Positions 1 through 9,800 of a stretch of DNA of 64,000 nucleotides are shown here, one piece after another. The DNA lies in assembly GCA_965198855.1 (NCBI GenBank), contig CBDAPZ010000001.1:2728001-2792000 (forward strand), written 5' to 3'. A program made the translations under genes and the position numbers. Below the pieces are notes generated by a model, which saw nothing but the letters and a program-made list of their open reading frames with translations, did no database searches and was not told the origin of the DNA. This DNA is from BOG-908 sp965198855 (lineage in GTDB: Bacteria; Pseudomonadota; Alphaproteobacteria; Acetobacterales; Acetobacteraceae). Within the stretch, counting starts at the first letter, position 1. The number at the start of each line of letters is the position of its first letter.

Positions 1-686
1 TCACCCTTGGCGATGCCGCCCGGCCGGTGACCTTTGCGGTGCCGACCGGCAATTTCGGCAATGTGCTTGCTGCCTGGGCCGCGCGCCGCATGGGAGCGCC
101 GATCGGCGGCCTGATCGTCGCCAGTAACCGCAACGACATCCTGGCGCGCTTCCTGGCCGAGAACGACATGTCGGTGCGCCCGGTCGAGCCCAGCCTTTCC
201 CCGAGCATGGATATCGGAGTCAGCTCGAATTTCGAGCGGATCCTGTTCGAAGTGTTGGGGCGCGACGCAGGGCTCACGGCGGCTACCATGGCGCGTTTTC
301 GTAGCACCGGGCGGATGGACATACCGGACGGCGCCTGGGCTGAAGCTCGTAAGATGTTCGAAGGATTCAGGCTCGACGACGAAGGCACCACGGCGGAAAT
401 CCGCCATTTGCACGATGCGTGCGGCTACCTCGCCGACCCGCATAGCGCGATCGGCTTGGCCGCTGCCCGCACCTTGGCGCCCGAGGGCGTGCCGGCGATT
501 GCGGCCGCCACCGCACACCCGGCCAAATTCCCCGATGCGATGCAGGCAGCGACCGGCATGCGCCCCCCTCTCCCAGCAGCACTTGCCCACCTATATGAAG
601 CTGCGGAAAACTATTCCGTGGCACCAAATGATCTGGGCCAGATCCAGGCGGCCATCCGCGCTTTTGTCTCAAGGAATCAAACATGA
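1..686 (+). CDS. thrC: Threonine synthase, C-terminal part (5' end outside window)
   Basis: PLP enzyme that converts O-phosphohomoserine to threonine, the last step of threonine synthesis in the cytoplasm. The reading frame is open from base 3. It starts inside the core fold with PVTFAVPTGNFGNVLAAW, whose glycine-rich PTGNFGN loop is the family's phosphate-binding loop for PLP. The block SNRNDILARF and the acidic SPSMDI segment are also typical. The PLP lysine lies upstream, outside the window. A GTG at 27 is an internal valine, not a start. The stop overlaps the next gene's ATG by 4 bp, so the two are translationally coupled. Placement of thrC before an M16 peptidase is common in alphaproteobacteria. 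Confidence 0.93.
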   Translation, partial: TLGDAARPVTFAVPTGNFGNVLAAWAARRMGAPIGGLIVASNRNDILARFLAENDMSVRPVEPSLSPSMDIGVSSNFERILFEVLGRDAGLTAATMARFRSTGRMDIPDGAWAEARKMFEGFRLDDEGTTAEIRHLHDACGYLADPHSAIGLAAARTLAPEGVPAIAAATAHPAKFPDAMQAATGMRPPLPAALAHLYEAAENYSVAPNDLGQIQAAIRAFVSRNQT

Positions 687-1951
687 CCCCTGACGCCATT
701 CGCGTCACCACGCTGCCCTCCGGCCTCAAAATCGTCACCGAGCAGATGGACCGGGTCGAGACCGTCTCCTTCGGCGCCTATGTCGCGAGCGGCACCCGCA
801 ACGAGGACGCGGCCCAGAACGGGGTGAGCCATTTCCTCGAACACATGGCGTTCAAGGGCACCGAGCGGCGCAGTGCGGCCGAGATCGCGGAGGCGGTCGA
901 GAACGTGGGCGGGCATATCAACGCCTACACGGCGCGCGAACAGACCGCCTATTATGTAAAGCTGTTGAAGGAAGATCTCGATCTCGGCGCCGACATCATC
1001 GGCGACATCCTTACCCACTCCACCTTCCTGCCGGAAGAACTCGAGCGCGAGCGCGGGGTGATCCTGCAGGAGATCGGCCAGGCCAACGACACCCCCGACG
1101 ACATCATCTTCGATCATTTCCAGGAAGCTGCCTTCCCGTCCCAACCGATGGGCCGCCCGGTGCTGGGCACGGAAGACATCATCCGCAATATGACGCGGGC
1201 CGATATCTCCGGCTACATGCGCACGCATTATGCGGCCGAGAACGTGGTTGTCGCGGCCACCGGCAATCTCGAGCATGACCGGGTCGTCGACCTGGTGGCC
1301 AGGCATTTTGCCGATCTGCCCAGCGATATGCCGAAAGCGCCGGCGCCCGGGCGGTATGCCGGTGGCGAGTTCCGTGAGGAACGTGACCTTGACCAGGTGC
1401 ATATCGTGCTGGGCTTCCCCTCGGTCAGCTACACCGACCCGGATTACTATGCGACGCTGCTGCTCTCCACGTTGCTCGGCGGCGGCATGTCCTCGCGACT
1501 GTTCCAAGAAATCCGCGAGAAGCGGGGCCTGGTCTACTCGATCTATTCCTTTGCCTCGCCCTATGTAGAGACCGGAATTTTCGGGATCTATGCCGGCACC
1601 GGCGAGTCCGAGGCGGCCGAGCTCGTGCCGGTGACGTTGGAAGAGCTGCAGCGGGTGCAGATCGACGCCAATGCGGACGAGCTGAAACGTGCCCGTGCGC
1701 AGGTGAAGGCCAGCGTGCTGATGTCGATGGAGAGCACCGGCAGCCGCTGTGAGCAGTTGTCGCGTCAGCTGCAGATTTTTGGCCGCCTGATCCCCACCGC
1801 CGAGACGATGGCGCATCTGGAGGCGGTCACCGTCGACGATATCCGCCGCGCTGCCGGCCGTGTCTTCCGTGGTCTGCCTACGCTCGCCACCATGGGCCCG
1901 GCGAAGCGCGTGCCGGACCTGGCCGCCATCTCGCACCGGCTTGCCGCATGA
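683..1951 (+). CDS. M16 family zinc peptidase (processing-peptidase-like)
   Basis: Zinc metallopeptidase of the pitrilysin/M16 family, 422 aa, the usual length of the single-subunit bacterial form related to the mitochondrial processing peptidase beta subunit. The inverted zinc motif HxxEH is seen as HFLEH (H50, E53, H54), inside the conserved block GVSHFLEHMAFKGT. The distal zinc Glu should lie in the downstream LERERGVILQEI segment. The second M16 half carries the glycine-rich LLGGGMSSRLFQEIREKRGL substrate-binding stretch. There is no signal peptide, so a cytoplasmic location is expected. It overlaps thrC upstream and pmbA downstream by 4 bp each, forming one operon. The physiological substrate cannot be told from sequence. 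Confidence 0.9.
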   Translation: MTPDAIRVTTLPSGLKIVTEQMDRVETVSFGAYVASGTRNEDAAQNGVSHFLEHMAFKGTERRSAAEIAEAVENVGGHINAYTAREQTAYYVKLLKEDLDLGADIIGDILTHSTFLPEELERERGVILQEIGQANDTPDDIIFDHFQEAAFPSQPMGRPVLGTEDIIRNMTRADISGYMRTHYAAENVVVAATGNLEHDRVVDLVARHFADLPSDMPKAPAPGRYAGGEFREERDLDQVHIVLGFPSVSYTDPDYYATLLLSTLLGGGMSSRLFQEIREKRGLVYSIYSFASPYVETGIFGIYAGTGESEAAELVPVTLEELQRVQIDANADELKRARAQVKASVLMSMESTGSRCEQLSRQLQIFGRLIPTAETMAHLEAVTVDDIRRAAGRVFRGLPTLATMGPAKRVPDLAAISHRLAA

Positions 1952-3276
1952 GCCTCGATACGCTCGAAACCCTGTTGGCGCGCGCACGCGCTGCCGGCGC
2001 AGAGCGCGCCGATGCGATCCTCGTCAGCCGCACGTCGCTGAGCGTGGAGCGCCGCCTCGGCTCCACGGAGACGCTCGAACGCTCCGAATCACAGGATCTG
2101 GGTCTGCGGGTGTTCTGCGGCGCCAAAAGTGCCATCGTCTCTGCCTCGAACGTCGACCCTGCGCGGTTCGCCGCCTTCGCAGAGCGCGCTGTCGCAATGG
2201 CGCGCGTGGTGCCGGACGACCCATATGCCGATCTCTGCGCCGAGGCGGCGACGCCCGAATCTGTAGCATCGCTCGACCTCGTGGATGCTGCTGAGCCGAG
2301 CGTCGACGCTCTGATCGCGCGTGCCGAAGCGGCGGAGGCGGCGGCACTCGCGGTCTCTGGGGTTACCAATTCCGAAGGTGGGAGCGCGGGTTTTGGGCGA
2401 TCCGACGTCTATCTAGCCACAAGTGCTGGGTTCGCCGGGCAGTATGCACGCACCGGCCATTCGATCTCCGCCAGCGTGTTGGCCGGCAGCGGCACCTCGA
2501 TGCAGCGCGACTATGATTATCATTCGGCCATCCACTTTGCCGACCTCGATGATCCGGCCAAGATCGGCCATAGCGCCGGTGAGCGCGCCGTCTCGCGCCT
2601 CAACCCCACGCGGCCAAAGACGGGCATGATGCCAGTGGTGTTCGACCCGCGCGTCTCAGGCAGCCTGGTCGGCCATCTCTCCGGTGCGATCAACGGCGCC
2701 GGCATCGCCCGCGGCACCTCCTTCCTGAAGGACAGGATGGGCCAGAAACTTTTTCCCACCGGCGTGTTCATCAAGGACGACCCGCGCCGCGTGCGCGGCA
2801 GCCGCTCCGGCACGTTCGACGGCGAAGGCGTGCCGACACGCGCACGCTCCTTGATCGAAGATGGCGTGCTGACAACGTGGATCCTGGACAGCCGCAGCGC
2901 CAAACAACTTGGCCTGCATACGACCGGCCATGCCAGCCGCGGCACCGGCGGGCCGCCTGGGCCTTCGGCGACCAATCTGTATCTTGAGGCGGGCAAGCTT
3001 TCGCCGGCCGAGCTGATGGCGGACATCGTCGAGGGCATCTACATCACTGAGCTGATCGGCAGCGGCATCAATGGCATGACCGGTGATTACAGCCGCGGTG
3101 CTGCGGGCTTCATGATCCGTCATGGGGCGTTGGCGGAGCCGGTGGCGGAGATCACGATCGCCGGTAATCTGCTCGAAATGTTTGCTGCGATGACACCGGC
3201 GAATGATCTGGTGTTTCGGCGGGGGACGGATGCACCGACGACGCGGGTGGATGGGCTGACGGTGGCGGGCGGGTAG
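1948..3276 (+). CDS. pmbA: PmbA/TldE family metallopeptidase subunit
   Basis: 442-aa member of the TldD/PmbA (TldE) family. In enterobacteria it pairs with TldD to process microcin B17 precursor and the CcdA antitoxin. Recognised from the N-terminal DAILVSRTSLSVERRLG block, from ESQDLGLRVF, and from the C-terminal family signature around GSGINGMTGDYSRGAAGFM. PmbA subunits lack the HExxxH of TldD, and none is seen here. It follows the M16 peptidase with a 4-bp ATGA overlap, so both peptidases are probably co-translated. A TldD partner is not in the window. The 3' end abuts a dispersed hairpin repeat that may act as terminator. Confidence 0.9.
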   Translation: MSLDTLETLLARARAAGAERADAILVSRTSLSVERRLGSTETLERSESQDLGLRVFCGAKSAIVSASNVDPARFAAFAERAVAMARVVPDDPYADLCAEAATPESVASLDLVDAAEPSVDALIARAEAAEAAALAVSGVTNSEGGSAGFGRSDVYLATSAGFAGQYARTGHSISASVLAGSGTSMQRDYDYHSAIHFADLDDPAKIGHSAGERAVSRLNPTRPKTGMMPVVFDPRVSGSLVGHLSGAINGAGIARGTSFLKDRMGQKLFPTGVFIKDDPRRVRGSRSGTFDGEGVPTRARSLIEDGVLTTWILDSRSAKQLGLHTTGHASRGTGGPPGPSATNLYLEAGKLSPAELMADIVEGIYITELIGSGINGMTGDYSRGAAGFMIRHGALAEPVAEITIAGNLLEMFAAMTPANDLVFRRGTDAPTTRVDGLTVAGG

Positions 3277-3287
3277 AAAAGGAAGCT

Positions 3288-3345
3288 CTTCTTTTCTGAA
3301 GAAAAGAAGCTAAAGACTTTGGTGTCGCTGTCGCGGTTCCATCCT
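3288..3345 (+). repeat. Dispersed hairpin repeat, copy A (left module)
   Basis: Perfect hairpin CTTCTTTTC-TGAA-GAAAAGAAG (3288-3309), then AAAGACTTT and the tail TGTCGCTGTCGCGGTTC. The same module recurs near 40681, 42144, 43693 (inverted) and 49924, always just after or between gene ends. Position and the T-rich tail suggest terminator activity. Confidence 0.8.
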
Positions 3346-3357
3346 GCGCGGAGGACG

Positions 3358-3537
3358 TGAGAGTAGCCGGACTCTCTCTGCAAAAGAACCATTTCGTTAA
3401 CGAAGTTCATTCTAGTGTCGGAATGTCCACGGCACTGATGCCGTGGACGCGGGACGGGATCGCGACAACGATCCCGCTTCCTGAGATACGAGGGCACTTG
3501 GTTAGTCGTTTCAAAACGAATTTGTCTAAAAGTGCCA
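3358..3537. other. Hairpin-dense intergenic region (five inverted repeats)
   Basis: Between pmbA and bcp five inverted repeats stand in a row: GAGAGT...ACTCTC (about 3359-3376), TTCGTTAACGAA (3393-3404), GTCCACGGCA-CTGA-TGCCGTGGAC (3425-3448), CGGGATCG-N6-CGATCCCG (3455-3476), and GGCACTT...AAGTGCC (3493-3536) with a nested TCGTTT/AAACGA. No coding signal is visible. It may be a structured RNA, a decayed miniature element, or a compound terminator between the convergent genes. Confidence 0.6.
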
Positions 3538-3561
3538 GAACGCACCGTTAACAAAAGGTTT

Positions 3562-4032
3562 TTACGCGGAAAGCGCTGCTGCAGCCTTCATCACTTCGGC
3601 AGCGTGTCCAGGCACTTTTACGTTCTGCCATGCTTTTGCGATGCGTCCATCAGCGCCCACCAGAAAGGTCGAGCGTTCGATGCCCATGTATTTGCGGCCA
3701 TACATGGATTTCTCGACCCACACGCCATACGCCTCGGTCAGCGCGCCTGCTTCGTCGGAGGCGAGCGGAAAAGCGAGATTGTATTTCTCCGCGAATTTGT
3801 CGAGCGCTTTCATGGGATCGCGGGAGACGCCGATCACGTCCAGGCCAAGTTTGCCGAGTTGCGGAAGCGCTTCCTGGAAGTCGCACGCCTCCTTGGTGCA
3901 GCCGGTGGTGTCGGCTTTTGGATAGAAATACAGCACGTAGGATCTGCCCTTCAGGGCTTTCGCGCTGACGGTCCGGCCGCCATTGGCCGGCAGCGAGAAA
4001 TCCGGTGCGGTGTCGCCTTCGCTGATGCTCAT
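3562..4032 (-). CDS. bcp: Thioredoxin-dependent peroxiredoxin, BCP/PrxQ type
   Basis: 156-aa peroxiredoxin that reduces hydrogen and organic peroxides in the cytoplasm using thioredoxin. The N-terminus GDTAPDFSLPANGG and the block YFYPKADTTGCTKEACDFQ are diagnostic. Peroxidatic Cys is in TTGCTKEACDF, with the second Cys five residues later as in PrxQ proteins. The C-terminal RSTFLVGADGRIAKAW segment is also conserved. The ATG at 4032 is chosen because it gives the standard family length and overlaps the glnE stop by 4 bp. An open frame upstream of it is only a shadow of glnE. It is likely co-transcribed with glnE. Confidence 0.93.
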   Translation of the reverse strand: MSISEGDTAPDFSLPANGGRTVSAKALKGRSYVLYFYPKADTTGCTKEACDFQEALPQLGKLGLDVIGVSRDPMKALDKFAEKYNLAFPLASDEAGALTEAYGVWVEKSMYGRKYMGIERSTFLVGADGRIAKAWQNVKVPGHAAEVMKAAAALSA

Positions 4033-6827
4033 GGGTTTGGAAAAACTCCTAGATGCCGCTCGAAGGCGGCGGTGACGATGTCTGCAAGCGCTTGCAGACG
4101 GGCGGCCAGGCTGTGGCCAGGCTGTGAACCTAATATGCGGTCGAGCGCATGCAACAGCCTGGTTTCCAGTGGTGGCGCGAGGTTGGCGGGAATGGCGCGG
4201 CCGTCGCAGATCCGGAGCAACCCCTGACAGGCGCGCCAGGCCTGGTCGGCTTTTATCAGGCCATCCGCCTCGGTCCGTGTCAGCACCTTGGCCTGCGACA
4301 GCCGGCGCAGTGCGATGCGCGTTGTTGGATGCAGGGTGGATTTCTGCGCGGCATGCGCGAGTTGCAGGGCTTGCGCCAGGAATTCCACCTCCAGCAGGCC
4401 ACCGCGCCTGAGCTTCATGTCCCACGGCCCGTGCGGCGGCAGCTCGGTGAGCAGCCGATGCCGCATCGCTACTGTGTCCGCGGCAATCCGCGTCTTGTCG
4501 CCTTCGGCCAGAGCCTGCGTCAAAGCGCGATTGACCCGGGCGGCAAGGTTTTTTGGGCCGGTCACCACGCGTGCCCTGGTCAGCGCCAGGCGCTCCCAGG
4601 TCCACGCACTTTCGTGGTGGTAGCGCTCGAAAGCGGCGAGCGAGACGGCGACGGGGCCTTTATTGCCGGAGGGGCGCAGCCGCATGTCGACATCGTAGAG
4701 CTTGCCGTCGCGTGTCGGCGTTGTCAGGGCGGCGATCACCGCCTGGGCGGCGCGCGCATAATATTGGCTGGCAGGCAGCTTGGTGCGGCCGGTGCTTTCG
4801 GCCGCTTGGTCCGGATGGTCGTAGACCAGCATCAGATCGAGGTCGGAGCCGGCCATCATCTCCTGCGAGCCGGCCTTGCCGAGGGCAACCAAAACCAGGC
4901 CGCCGCCGCGCAGCTTGCCGTAGCGGCGTGTGTGGTCCGCCAGGACGAGCGGCAGAAGCTGAATGATGGCCGCATCGGCGAGCTGGGTGCGGGCGAGGCC
5001 TGCCTCGTCCTGATCGATCCGGCCGTCGAGCTCGGCGACGGCGAGGCGGAATTCCTCGCCGCGGATGAAACGGGTGGCGATCGCGAGGGCCTGGTCGAGC
5101 GCCTGCGAATCGGTCAGCTGGGCTGCCAGGGAATGGGCGGGGTCATGGTCGATGTCTTCGGGGGAGAACAGGCCTTCGAGGGCAGAGGGCACGCTTGCGA
5201 GGTGGTCGGCGAGCGAAGGGGCGGCGCCGAGCACGGTGGCCAGCCGCTCGAGCAGCGCGGGATTGTGGCGCAGCATGGAGAATATCTGCACGCCGGCGGG
5301 CAGCCGGTAGATCAGCTCGTCGAGCCGGTTCCACACGAGGTCCGGGTGCGGTTGCTGAGCCACTGCGGCGGAGAGGGCGGGCAGCAAATCGGCCAGCAAG
5401 GCGCGGGCGCGTTCGGTGCGCAGCGCGCGCGGCCGGCCTTCCAGCCAGGTGGTCCAGGGCGGCGTCTTGTCGGCAGGCGTTGGTGGCTGCAGCGCAGGGA
5501 TCGCGTCGTGCGCGCTCAGATCCGGCGGGTGGGCCGGCTTTTCCAGAAGCGCGGTAAACGCCTGATGGACACGCTTGAGATGGCGCAAGGCCGCAGTGGC
5601 GAAACCGGCGGGATCCTTGAACCCGAAGAAGACGGCGAAATCCAACAGGCCTTGTGGCGTCGTGGGCAGGCTGTGGGTCTGCCGGTCGGCCACCATCTGC
5701 AGCCGGTGCTCGACGCTGCGCAGGAACACGTAGGCGGCGGAGAGTTTTTCCACCGTGATGGCCGGCAAATGACCGGCACTGGCCAAAGCCTCCAGCGCCG
5801 GCAGCGTAGGTGCCACCCGTAACGCCGGATTTCGGCCGCCCCAAACGAGTTGCAGCGTCTGCGCGCAGAATTCAATTTCGCGTATGCCGCCTTCGCCCAG
5901 TTTCACGTCGTGGCCCAATAGGCGGGTTTCGGGCGCGCCCCCGGCGGGAAGGGCTGCGTCGACATGGCCGTCGATGCGGGATTTCATCGCGCGTATGTCG
6001 GCGATGGCAGCGAAATCCAGATGCCGCCGCCAGATGAAGGGTTTGATCTGCTCCAGGAAACGCCGGCCCAGCGAGAGGTCACCGGCGACCGGGCGCGCCT
6101 TGATCATCGCCGCCCGTTCCCAGGTCTGCGCGCTCGACTCGTAGTAGGACAGCGCGGTGGTCAGCGAGACTGCGAGCGGCGTGGAGCCCGGATCCGGCCG
6201 GAGGCGCAAATCCGTGCGGAACACATAGCCATTCGCGTCGCGTTGCTGCATCAGACTGACAAGATCGCGCGCAACCCGTGTGAAGATGGCGCCCGCGCCA
6301 TCCTCGGCATCGGGATGGGCCGCGGAATCGTAGAGAAGAACGAGGTCCACATCGCTGGAAAAATTCAGCTCGCGCGCGCCCAGCTTGCCCATCGCCAGCA
6401 CGGCGAAGCCGCTTGCGCGCGAGGGGGCCTCGGGGTGGGGCAGGCGGAGTTCGCCGCGCACGTGAGCCGCCAGCAGCAGATGCGATGTGGTCAGCCGCAG
6501 CGCGCCGTCGGCAAGATCCGACAGGGTGCCGGTGACCTGCGCCAGCGTCCAGGCGCCGCTGATGTCGGCGAGTGCGGCGGCCAGTGCGACGGTGCGCTTG
6601 GCCTCACGCATGGACGCGGCAATTTCTGCGCGCGGCGCTTCCGGCCCGATGGTGCCGAGTTTGGTGAGAGCGCGATCGCACACTGCATCCGGTCCCTCGG
6701 CGCAGATCGCCAGCAGGGTCTTTGGCGCACGCACTGCCAACTCGGACAGATAGGGGCTGTGGGCAGTCAGGAGGTCGAGCACCGGGCCCATCCCGTCCTG
6801 GTCATGCGCCTTGGAAACCATGGCCAT
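4029..6827 (-). CDS. glnE: Bifunctional glutamine synthetase adenylyltransferase/deadenylase
   Basis: About 932 aa. It adenylylates and deadenylylates glutamine synthetase in response to PII and glutamine, controlling ammonium assimilation. Two nucleotidyltransferase domains are visible. The N-terminal (deadenylase) one has SSDVDLVLLYD and the C-terminal (adenylylase) one has AGSDLDLMLVYDHPD. Each is followed by a helical regulatory region (for example GGIREIEFCAQ and GGLLEVEFLAQ). The start is set at the ATG giving MAMVSKAHDQ. Downstream ATGs (6821, 6791) are possible, and a longer N-terminus would be Arg/Pro-rich and unlikely. It is divergent from the AsmA-like gene with about 50 bp between starts. 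Confidence 0.92.
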   Translation of the reverse strand: MAMVSKAHDQDGMGPVLDLLTAHSPYLSELAVRAPKTLLAICAEGPDAVCDRALTKLGTIGPEAPRAEIAASMREAKRTVALAAALADISGAWTLAQVTGTLSDLADGALRLTTSHLLLAAHVRGELRLPHPEAPSRASGFAVLAMGKLGARELNFSSDVDLVLLYDSAAHPDAEDGAGAIFTRVARDLVSLMQQRDANGYVFRTDLRLRPDPGSTPLAVSLTTALSYYESSAQTWERAAMIKARPVAGDLSLGRRFLEQIKPFIWRRHLDFAAIADIRAMKSRIDGHVDAALPAGGAPETRLLGHDVKLGEGGIREIEFCAQTLQLVWGGRNPALRVAPTLPALEALASAGHLPAITVEKLSAAYVFLRSVEHRLQMVADRQTHSLPTTPQGLLDFAVFFGFKDPAGFATAALRHLKRVHQAFTALLEKPAHPPDLSAHDAIPALQPPTPADKTPPWTTWLEGRPRALRTERARALLADLLPALSAAVAQQPHPDLVWNRLDELIYRLPAGVQIFSMLRHNPALLERLATVLGAAPSLADHLASVPSALEGLFSPEDIDHDPAHSLAAQLTDSQALDQALAIATRFIRGEEFRLAVAELDGRIDQDEAGLARTQLADAAIIQLLPLVLADHTRRYGKLRGGGLVLVALGKAGSQEMMAGSDLDLMLVYDHPDQAAESTGRTKLPASQYYARAAQAVIAALTTPTRDGKLYDVDMRLRPSGNKGPVAVSLAAFERYHHESAWTWERLALTRARVVTGPKNLAARVNRALTQALAEGDKTRIAADTVAMRHRLLTELPPHGPWDMKLRRGGLLEVEFLAQALQLAHAAQKSTLHPTTRIALRRLSQAKVLTRTEADGLIKADQAWRACQGLLRICDGRAIPANLAPPLETRLLHALDRILGSQPGHSLAARLQALADIVTAAFERHLGVFPNP

Positions 6828-6877
6828 AGCGCCACTCTGGCAGCCTGTCGCGCCGAAGTCATGCCGCCCCGGCTGCC

Positions 6878-9800
6878 TTGCTGAGGCGCACCTGCTCGCA
6901 GGCGCTGCACCTGCTGATGGACGCGGTGATCGGCGTGCTCGGGCTGGTGGCACTCGCCGCCTGCCTGTTTGCCTGGCGGCTGGCGCAGGGGCCGATCGAC
7001 ATCAGCGGCCTCGTCAAGCGCGAGGAATCGGCGCTCGCAGGTCCTGGCACGCAAATCTCGATCGGCGGCGCGCAGCTCGCCTGGGAAGGGTTTGTCGCCC
7101 GCAACCAGCCTTTGGACATACGCCTGCGGGACATGCGCATTTCAGCTGCGAATGGCGGTGTGCTTGCACAACTGCCGCAGGCACGGGTGACGCTCTCGAT
7201 CTCGCATCTGCTGATCGGCCGGATCGTGCCGCGGGTCATTGAAATCGACGGCGCCAGCGTGCAGCTCGAACGGCTGCAGAACGGCGCCCTGCGGCTCGGG
7301 CTTGGCCGGCTGGACCAGTCGAGCCCGGCGGCACAGCCGCAGAATCCCGGCTGGATCATCGATGAACTGACCCATCCATCCGGTCCCGGCGACACGCTGC
7401 CTTGGCTGAGCCAGCTGCATCGCGTGCGCGTGCGTGACGCCAGCGTCTCGATCCGCGACCAGCATCTCGGCGTGCTGTGGCAGGCCGGCGGTGCCGAGGC
7501 CGATTTCAAGCGCAATCCGAATGGCGGCGTTTCCGGACAGGCGAAGCTGAACCTCGCCGTGGCCGATATCCATGCGAGCCTCTCGCTAAGCGCCGATTTG
7601 CGGCCGGACGGAACGCATCTCTGGGGCAGCACCACGCCGATATCGCCGGCGGCCTTGGCGCGGGTGGCGCCGCAGATCGCAGCCCTTGGCGCGCTCGCGG
7701 CACCTGTCGCCACCAGCTTCGACGCTGTCGTCGGCCCGGCGCTCACGCCGCGCAGTGCCCGGCTGACGCTCTCCATCGGTGCCGGCTCGCTTGCTGCCGG
7801 ACATGGTCACGTCGCGTTGCAATCGGCGAGCCTGGTGTTTTCGGCCAAGCCCGGCGAGTTGAAACTCGACTCGGCGCGCGTGGCGACGGCGCAGCTTCCC
7901 GGCAAAGGCAAGCCGCCGGTGCTCACCGCGTCAGCGACCGCAGCCCTTCAGGCTGGACGCGTGCATGCCAACTTCGACGTTTCGATCGATAGCGTCGCGA
8001 TGGCCGATCTGTCCTCCTATTGGCCGGAAGGTGTCGGTAACGGGTCGCGCGGGTGGCTGACGGAGAACATCGTCGCCGGCTTGGCGCACGATGCCCATGT
8101 GGCCGGCACGCTCGACGCCAAGCCGGATTTTTCCGATGTCCAGGTCACTGCTCTGTCCGGCGGGCTGCAGGCGGAGGATGTGAGCGTCTATTGGCTGCGG
8201 CCGATACCGCCGATCACCCATGGCCGGGCGAAGCTGACCGTCGAAGGGCCGGACTCGATCCGGATCGCCATCGACGGCGCCGAACAGGACGCCTTGCGCC
8301 TCACCGCAGGCTCGTCGGTGGAGATCACCAAGCTGACCCAGGCGCATCAGTTCGGCGAAATCGACGTCCGGATCGCGGGACCTCTCGATACCGCGTTGAC
8401 GCTTCTGAACCATCCGCGGCTAAAACTGCTCGCCCGCAGCGGTATCGATTTCACCGGCGCCTCCGGCACCGCGCAGGCCAGGCTGCAGATGCATTTGCCG
8501 CTCGAGGCACGGGTGACGATGGATGATATCGGCATACATGCGAGCGCCGCCTTGGCCGATGTGCATCTGGAGAAGGTGGCTGCCCAGCGCGACCTCGACC
8601 ACGCCCAGCTCTCGATCAAGGTGACGAATGACGGGCTAGGGCTGACCGGTCACGGCGACTATGGCGGCATCCCCGCCGATCTCGCGATCGACATGAGTTT
8701 TCTCGACGGGCCCGCTAGCCAGGTGCTGCAGCATGTCACCGCGAACGGCACCGCCAACGCGTCGCAGCTCGGGCAATTCGCGCTGCCTGGAGGCTTGATC
8801 AGGAGTTTTTCCGGCGGCACCACGGCGGTCCATGCCGATTACGCCGCACGGCGTAACCATACCTCGACCCTGCAGATCGACGCCGACCTCGCACAGGCAA
8901 CGCTGACATCCCCGTTCGGTTGGAACAAGCAGGCAGGGCCTGCGGCCACCGCCGGGGTGCGCTTCGGCTTCTCAAAAGGCGCCCTGACCAGCGTGGATCA
9001 TGTGCATGCCGAAGGGCCTGCCCTGTTGATCGCCAGCCATGCCCAGCTCGATGGCGAACACATGCATGCGCTGGTGCTGGACCGTCTTGAACTCGGCCGC
9101 ACGCGCGCGCATGGCCGCATCGGGTTCCCTGCCACGGCCACTGACCCGGTGATCGTCAGTCTTTCCGGCGCCATGCTGGATGTGTCGGGCTATTTCGCCG
9201 AATCGCAGGCACAGCGTGCCGAGACCGTGCCGACCCGCGAGGAGATAAGCCCACCGACGCCGGCACAGCGCGGCCAGCCCTGGCGCGCGGACCTGAATTT
9301 CGCGCAGGTGCAGCTTGCCAAGGGTAAGGTGTTTGCCCCAGTCAGCGTCTCCGTGGAAAATGACGGGCTGCATCTCGAACATGCGGACATCCGTGCTGGC
9401 AGCGGCGGAGATATCACGGCGAGCATCACGCCGGAGGCCACGACACGTCGACTCAGCGTGAAATCCGCCGATGCGGGGCTGTTCCTGCGCGCCATGGGCG
9501 TTGCCGACAACCTCGAAGGGGGCACGTTGGAGCTCGACGGCGTGTTTGCCGATGCGATGCCGGACGACCCGCTGACGGGCACCGCTACCTTGCAGAATTT
9601 TACCCTGCGCACGGCGCCTGCCATCGGCCGGCTGCTGCAGGCGATGACGCTTTATGGGCTCACCGACGCGCTGCGCGGCCCCGGGCTGCATTTCTCCAAG
9701 CTGGTCGCACCCTATCGCTGGCAACACCGCATACTGACGCTGAAGAGCGCCCGCGCCTTTTCGCCTTCCCTTGGGCTGACGGCAGAGGGCGACATCGATC

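Noticed and set aside
27..29. GTG start for threonine synthase
   Set aside because: The conserved block PVTFAVPTGNFGN extends upstream of it; the gene simply begins outside the window.
677..1987. Long minus-strand open frame opposite the M16 peptidase gene
   Set aside because: His/Arg/Gly-rich text with no family pattern; a high-GC antisense shadow.
4149..5822. 557-codon plus-strand frame inside glnE
   Set aside because: Lies wholly antisense to a clear GlnE and has no domain or ribosome binding site.
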